Source: Ignavibacteria bacterium (GTDB lineage Bacteria; Bacteroidota; Ignavibacteria; Tepidaquicellales; Tepidaquicellaceae). Taken from it: a DNA stretch of 38,518 nt. The stretch spans positions 1 through 38,518 of the forward strand of contig JADJWZ010000018.1 of NCBI GenBank assembly GCA_016716125.1, read 5' to 3'. Each line of letters opens with the position of its first letter. The stretch's first letter is position 1. Position numbers and translations under genes: made by a program. Positions 35,112 to 38,518 of the stretch are shown piece by piece. The notes beneath the pieces were generated by a model. That model had not been told where the DNA came from. It was given only the letters and a program-made list of their open reading frames with translations, and did no database searches.

Positions 35112-35630
35112 TCATATCTCCATATAATTTTCCAAAAATCCGAATTCATCTTTCCCCATATAATAATATTTTGCTGAAGAGTACTTATAATCCGCAGGCT
35201 CAACCGCTAAATTCCAGTTTGATCTGACTGGATTTGCATGAATGTAATTTATTTTTTGCTCCACTACTTTCTGAGAAAATAAAGGCACTGATAATGGATT
35301 CCTTTCCCAGAACTGATACTTCCTGTCCATAGCGCCAACATAAAGTGATTCATAAATTTTTGGATGATCTTTTTTCATCTCTCTTAGTATTGTTTGTCCT
35401 GTAAATTTCAATAAGTCTCTCTGAAAATCAGATCTTTCTGTATTTTCATTTATTTTCCAAACTGTATGAAAATGATTTGGCATGATAACAAATGCAAAGA
35501 TCCTTACACGTCTTTCTTTAACAATAAACTTAAAGCTCTCTATTAAAATATCTTTGTACTTATCGTTTTTCAGAAGATGTTTCCATTCAAGATTCGTGGC
35601 AGTAAAGAAAAAATAATTTTTGATCATCAT
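35112..35630 (-). CDS. REP-associated tyrosine transposase (RAYT, IS200-like Y1 domain)
   Basis: 172 residues, intact. HUH motif at residues 48-55 (VIMPNHFH; His53 and His55) and the catalytic tyrosine in KINYIHANPVRSNW (Tyr129), followed by DYKYSSAKYYY, the standard end of RAYT proteins. N-terminal YFFFTATNLEWKHLLKNDKY also fits. RAYTs cleave and join single strands at REP hairpins and are thought to spread REP/REPIN sequences; they are usually single-copy and flanked by REPs. Here the gene lies between E4 (44 bases from the stop side) and E5a/E5b in inverse orientation, so the E elements are its likely substrates (inference). No gene partner. Confidence 0.9.
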   Translation of the reverse strand: MMIKNYFFFTATNLEWKHLLKNDKYKDILIESFKFIVKERRVRIFAFVIMPNHFHTVWKINENTERSDFQRDLLKFTGQTILREMKKDHPKIYESLYVGAMDRKYQFWERNPLSVPLFSQKVVEQKINYIHANPVRSNWNLAVEPADYKYSSAKYYYMGKDEFGFLENYMEI

Positions 35631-35696
35631 GATCTTCTTTTAATTTTAAACCGGTTATAAATTAATTCCGCAGATTATTTTTTACAAGGGATTTAT

Positions 35697-35830
35697 ATAT
35701 TTTGGACAGGAGAAGTCGGTTTTACTGATTCTTACATTTTACGGCTGCAGGAATCAAGTCTCGTTTGTTGTTGGTGATCAAAAAGTTTGCACAAAATGCG
35801 CAGATTAATTCAATTGAAACTCATGCAAAC
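35697..35830. repeat. Longer repeat unit, copy 1, containing truncated E5a
   Basis: Starts TTTGGACAGGAGAAGTCGG, continues ACGGCTGCAGGAATCAAG and runs into E5a (from 35767: alpha arm, core ACAAAATGCGCAGATTAATT..., first six bases of the beta arm), then breaks to TCTCTTGCCAGC. The same unit recurs at 37418-37570 and 37576-37712. Confidence 0.8.
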
Positions 35831-35848
35831 TCTCTTGCCAGCTCGTTT

Positions 35849-35928
35849 GTTGTTGGTGATCAAAAAGTTTGCGTAAATAGGGAATTTAATTTAACATTAA
35901 TCATGCAAACTTTTTGAAAACACCAACA
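35849..35928. repeat. E element E5b
   Basis: Alpha arm GTTGTTGGTGATC, AAAAAGTTTGC, core GTAAATAGGGAATTTAATTT..., beta arm GCAAACTTTTTGAAAACACC then AACA, where IS110 copy c begins. Inverted counterpart of E4. Confidence 0.85.
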
Positions 35929-37410
35929 TCTATTAACAAATAAGTCAAGTACATACTTCGCCCCTGACAAAAAATATCTTTTTTTTGCCATCTTGACTTA
36001 TGGGGCTCACTATCAATCTTGATGGACTCAATCTCTTTATAGATTATTTCAGCTGATCTTTTTTACTTAAGTATGTTCTGATCTTTCTTTACTTTTGGGT
36101 CTAATGGTTTTTTAAATCAAACGTCTATATGAGCCTCGAAGGCTATTGTAAATTATAATTTTAAACCGGAAGCGGTTAACCGACGGTTGACTCTCATAAA
36201 GGAGTATGTTGGTGTATGAACCTATCTTCCGAATTATAGATCATTTCTTAATTTGTAAAACTGACCGGCTTTTTATCTATGAGATGTTACTTAATGTTTT
36301 CTCTCCATTGATATGGCCGGTAATCTGTTTCATTTTTCATTACAGCATAACTGGCTTTTGCTATATATCTTGCTATTTGATTTCTTGCATCCTCGAAACT
36401 ATAGTTGCTCTGCAATAAATGTTCATAATATTCTCTTATGTCATTCTTTCCGCTAATTGCCGCATTTGCCGCTATCTTGTAACACCGCTTCAATCTTCTG
36501 CTGTGTCTGGTATTTCTTTTGCCATAATCTCTGTCACCGCTTTTTTAAAATGCTTTACCAATCCGGTATAGGAATAATATTTATATTTGTTCTCAAATCG
36601 GTTTTGCATCTATTACTATTGCAAGGATTGTTACTGCCAGCTTGATGGCTATACCTGATATCCTGACCAAACGCTGAATTGTCAGATTCTCTTTTCCTAT
36701 CTTTTTAAATATCAGTTCAAACTCTTTTCTCATCAAAGTAAAATGATCTATGCTTAGATTTTGTTTTTGGAGTAATGAACTTGTTAATTGTATTACCCGT
36801 CAGAATCTTTTCCTTTTTATGATCTTTTCCTTCCGAGAGAAACATTGATGAGCGTTGATTCTTCAATCTGACTGATGCATTCACGAAATCTTCATAAACA
36901 CTTACCAGTTTTCTAAGCTTATACAATTCATCTGTCGTATGATATACTTCCTTTAAAGACCCGTTTCGCAGTAGTGTACATAACTTTACAGAATCGATCT
37001 TATCATTCTTCGCACCGCTGTTTAAAAGCTTGTTTTGAAAAGGTTCGCAGATCAATATTTTATCCACATAATCTTTCAGCTCAACATAAAGCCACTGTGC
37101 TGTAGTTGTTTCTTCAATTGTCAAAATCTTCTTTCCAGGCAGCTCTTTCAGACATTGCTTCAATATCTTTAAGTCAGGCAGATGTTCAACTACTTTAAAC
37201 TTTGTTCCGGAATCACGGATTGATGCTAATGTAAAATTTGCTTTGAAACTCAGTCTAAGGCAATGTAGTGCTTGTAAATTTCATTTTTGTAATTTGTTTC
37301 ATAAAGGGTTCCTTTCAGTTAAGAAGTTCATTTTTCTACGAAAAATCGTATTACTACGAAATTAATTCGTACTAACTCAAATTGAAAGTGAGCCCTTTGT
37401 TAATTTACCG
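35929..37410 (-). mobile_element. IS110-family element copy c (inverted)
   Basis: About 1.48 kb, same element as copy b in opposite direction. The junctions are CACCAACA|TCTATTAAC on the left and TTAATTTACCG|ACGGCGAAATTTGG on the right. The uninterrupted sequence CACCAACAACGGCGAAATTT exists at 37561-37580, which fixes the insertion point and shows no target duplication. Contains the 3' non-coding segment with the ACACCAACA guide (at about 36208-36216 on the minus strand). Confidence 0.9.
36287..37302 (-). pseudogene. IS110-family transposase of copy c, frameshifted
   Basis: Same protein as in copy b, starting at the ATG complementary to 37300-37302. The longest clean frame (36717-37163) covers KILTIEETTTAQWLYVELKD through LTGNTINKFIT. 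Breaks occur near 37245 (missing ATTGGTCCA-type bases; ETEFQS-like misreading), 36770 (extra C, giving TPKTKSK), 36700 and 36600-36540 (duplicated or lost bases), and the tail frame is 36287-36493. Different damage from copies a and b. Confidence 0.85.
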
Positions 37411-37417
37411 ACGGCGA

Positions 37418-37570
37418 AATTTGGACAGGAGAAGTCGGGTTTTACTGATTCTTACATTTTACGGCTGCAGGAATCAAGTCTCGTTTGTTGTTGGTGATCA
37501 AAAAGTTTGCACAAAATGCGCAGATTAATTCAATTGAAACTCATGCAAACTTTTTGAAAACACCAACAAC
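37418..37570. repeat. Longer repeat unit, copy 2, with complete E6a
   Basis: TTTGGACAGGAGAAGTCGG ... GGAATCAAGTCTCGTTT then E6a (37487-37570): alpha arm, 34-bp core ACAAAATGCGCAGATTAATT..., beta arm ending CACCAACAAC and followed by GGCG. This is the empty form of the site used by IS110 copy c. Confidence 0.85.
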
Positions 37571-37575
37571 GGCGA

Positions 37576-37712
37576 AATTTGGACAGGAGAAGTCGGTTTT
37601 ACTGATTCTTACATTTTACGGCTGCAGGAATCTAGTCTCGTTTGTTGTTGGTGATCAAAAAGTTTTCACAAAATGCGCAGATTAATTCAATTGAAACTCA
37701 TGCAAACTTTTT
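37576..37712. repeat. Longer repeat unit, copy 3, with truncated E6b
   Basis: Tandem copy of the preceding unit at a period of about 157 bp. E6b (37644-37712) has a one-base arm change (AAAAAGTTTTC) and loses the outer beta arm where IS110 copy d sequence begins. Confidence 0.8.
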
Positions 37713-38518
37713 TGACTTAGCTGGGCTCTATCAATCTTGATGGACTCAATCTCTTTATAGATTATTTCAGCTGATCTTTTTACTTAAGTATGTTCTACGG
37801 TCTTTCTTTACTTTTGGGTCTAATGGTTTTTTAAATCAAACGTCTATACTTGAGCCTCGAAGGCTATTGTAAATTATAATTTTAAACCGGAAGCGGTTAA
37901 CCAACGGTTGACTCGGCAAGGAGTATGTTGGTGTATGAACCTATCTTCCGAATTAGTAGATCATTTCTTAATTTGTAAAACTGACCGGCTTTTTATCTAT
38001 GAGATGTTACTTAATGTTTTCTCTCCATTGATATGGCCCGGTAATCTGTTTCATTTTTCATTACAGCATAACCGGCTTTTTATATATATCTTGCTATTTG
38101 ATTTCTTGCATCCTCGAAACTATAGTTGCTCTGCAATAAATGTTCATAATATTCTTTCCTATGTCGCTATTCTTTCCGCTAATTGCCGCATTTGCCCGCC
38201 ATCTTGTAACACCGCTTCAATCTTCTGCTGTGTCTGGTATTTCTTTTGCCATAATCTCTGTCACCGCTTTTTTAAAATGCTTTACCAATCCGGTATAGGA
38301 ATAATATTTTATATTTGTTCTCAAATCGGTTGCATCTATTACTTCGCACAGGATTGTTAATACAGCGATGGCTCCTGTTCATCCTGACCAAACCGCTGAA
38401 TTGTCAGATTCTCTTTTCCCTATCTTTTTTAATATGAGTTCAAACTCTTTTCTCATCAAAGTAAATGATCTATGCTTAGATTTTGTTTTGGAGTAATGAA
38501 CTTGTTAATTGTATTACC
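37713..38518 (-). mobile_element. IS110-family element copy d, partial and degraded
   Basis: The right-hand ~60 bp of the element are missing: the sequence enters at TGACTTAGCTGGGCTCTATC, matching an internal part of copy c. It continues through the 3' non-coding part (ACACCAACA guide retained near 37926-37934) and into the transposase until the window ends. It carries many more short insertions and deletions than copies a to c, which could be real decay or poor assembly near a contig end. Confidence 0.8.
38007..38518 (-). pseudogene. IS110-family transposase of copy d, partial, frameshifted
   Basis: C-terminal half only (stop at 38007-38009; the gene runs off the window). Recognisable pieces on the minus strand include SNYSFEDARNQIARYI, RHSRRLKRCYK and LVKHFKKSGDRDYGKR-like words, separated by several single-base and multi-base indels (for example near 38155, 38195, 38345 and 38365). 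Confidence 0.75.

Noticed and set aside
37485..37685. Small open frame over E6a/E6b as a gene
   Set aside because: It consists wholly of repeat units and ends inside a broken IS110 copy.

Overview
The window looks like chromosome from an uncultured member of the Ignavibacteria / Chlorobi-Bacteroidota group. The base composition is AT-rich. Many secreted proteins end in a type IX secretion (T9SS) sorting domain of the 'NYPNPFNP...GREVKSLVNEF...SGVYFYKL' style that is typical of Ignavibacteriota. There is also a TonB-dependent receptor, SBBP-type repeat proteins and a DUF3943 outer-membrane protein. This assignment is inferred from protein style; no rRNA or tRNA gene is visible.

Layout. 0.1-3.2 kb: two T9SS cargo genes with a 21-bp minisatellite between them. 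3.2-5.9 kb: a second 21-bp array, pairs of an 83-bp palindromic repeat (called 'E elements' here) and a broken IS110-family element (copy a). 6-10.4 kb: ordinary genes (DUF3943 protein, a small beta-barrel, a CapA-like lipoprotein, a rhodanese). 10.4-15.3 kb: T9SS beta-helix protein, a more AT-rich two-gene segment, and a fragment of a second beta-helix paralogue. 15.3-15.75 kb: a cluster of E elements and 40-bp hairpins. 15.8-20 kb: TonB receptor and lipoprotein. 20.2-22 kb: palindromic repeats, one interrupted by an intact IS110-family element (IS110-2). 22.1-22.9 kb: purine-rich stretch with a third 21-bp array. 23.2-28.7 kb: frameshifted dockerin-type protein, SBBP remnant, two membrane proteins, and a frameshifted DUF6602 (PD-(D/E)xK-like) gene bracketed by two copies of a T9SS sorting domain. 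28.9-33.4 kb: two large T9SS proteins. 33.5-38.5 kb: three more copies of the first IS110 element (b, c, d) around a REP-associated tyrosine transposase (RAYT), itself flanked by inverted E elements.

The most interesting content is a three-layer repeat/transposon system. (1) E elements are about 83 bp: two 24-26 bp inverted arms (GTTGTTGGTG...AAAAAGTTTGC) around a 33-34 bp core whose length is constant but whose sequence differs between loci. They resemble REPINs, and a RAYT gene lies among them. (2) The multicopy IS110 element inserts at one exact position at the edge of only one of the two arm types. An uninterrupted copy of the site in the window proves the junction for copy c. (3) For both IS110 families, the non-coding part of the element contains a structured segment with a stretch complementary to the actual insertion flank, as expected for the target-binding loop of a bridge RNA. 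IS110-2 has a 12/12 right-target match and 9/11 left-target match in the two sides of an internal loop between two stems.

Caution: many genes here are broken by single-base changes in homopolymer runs, and adjusting a run by one base often restores a recognisable protein. Part of the apparent pseudogenisation, including in the IS copies, may therefore be sequencing or assembly error.
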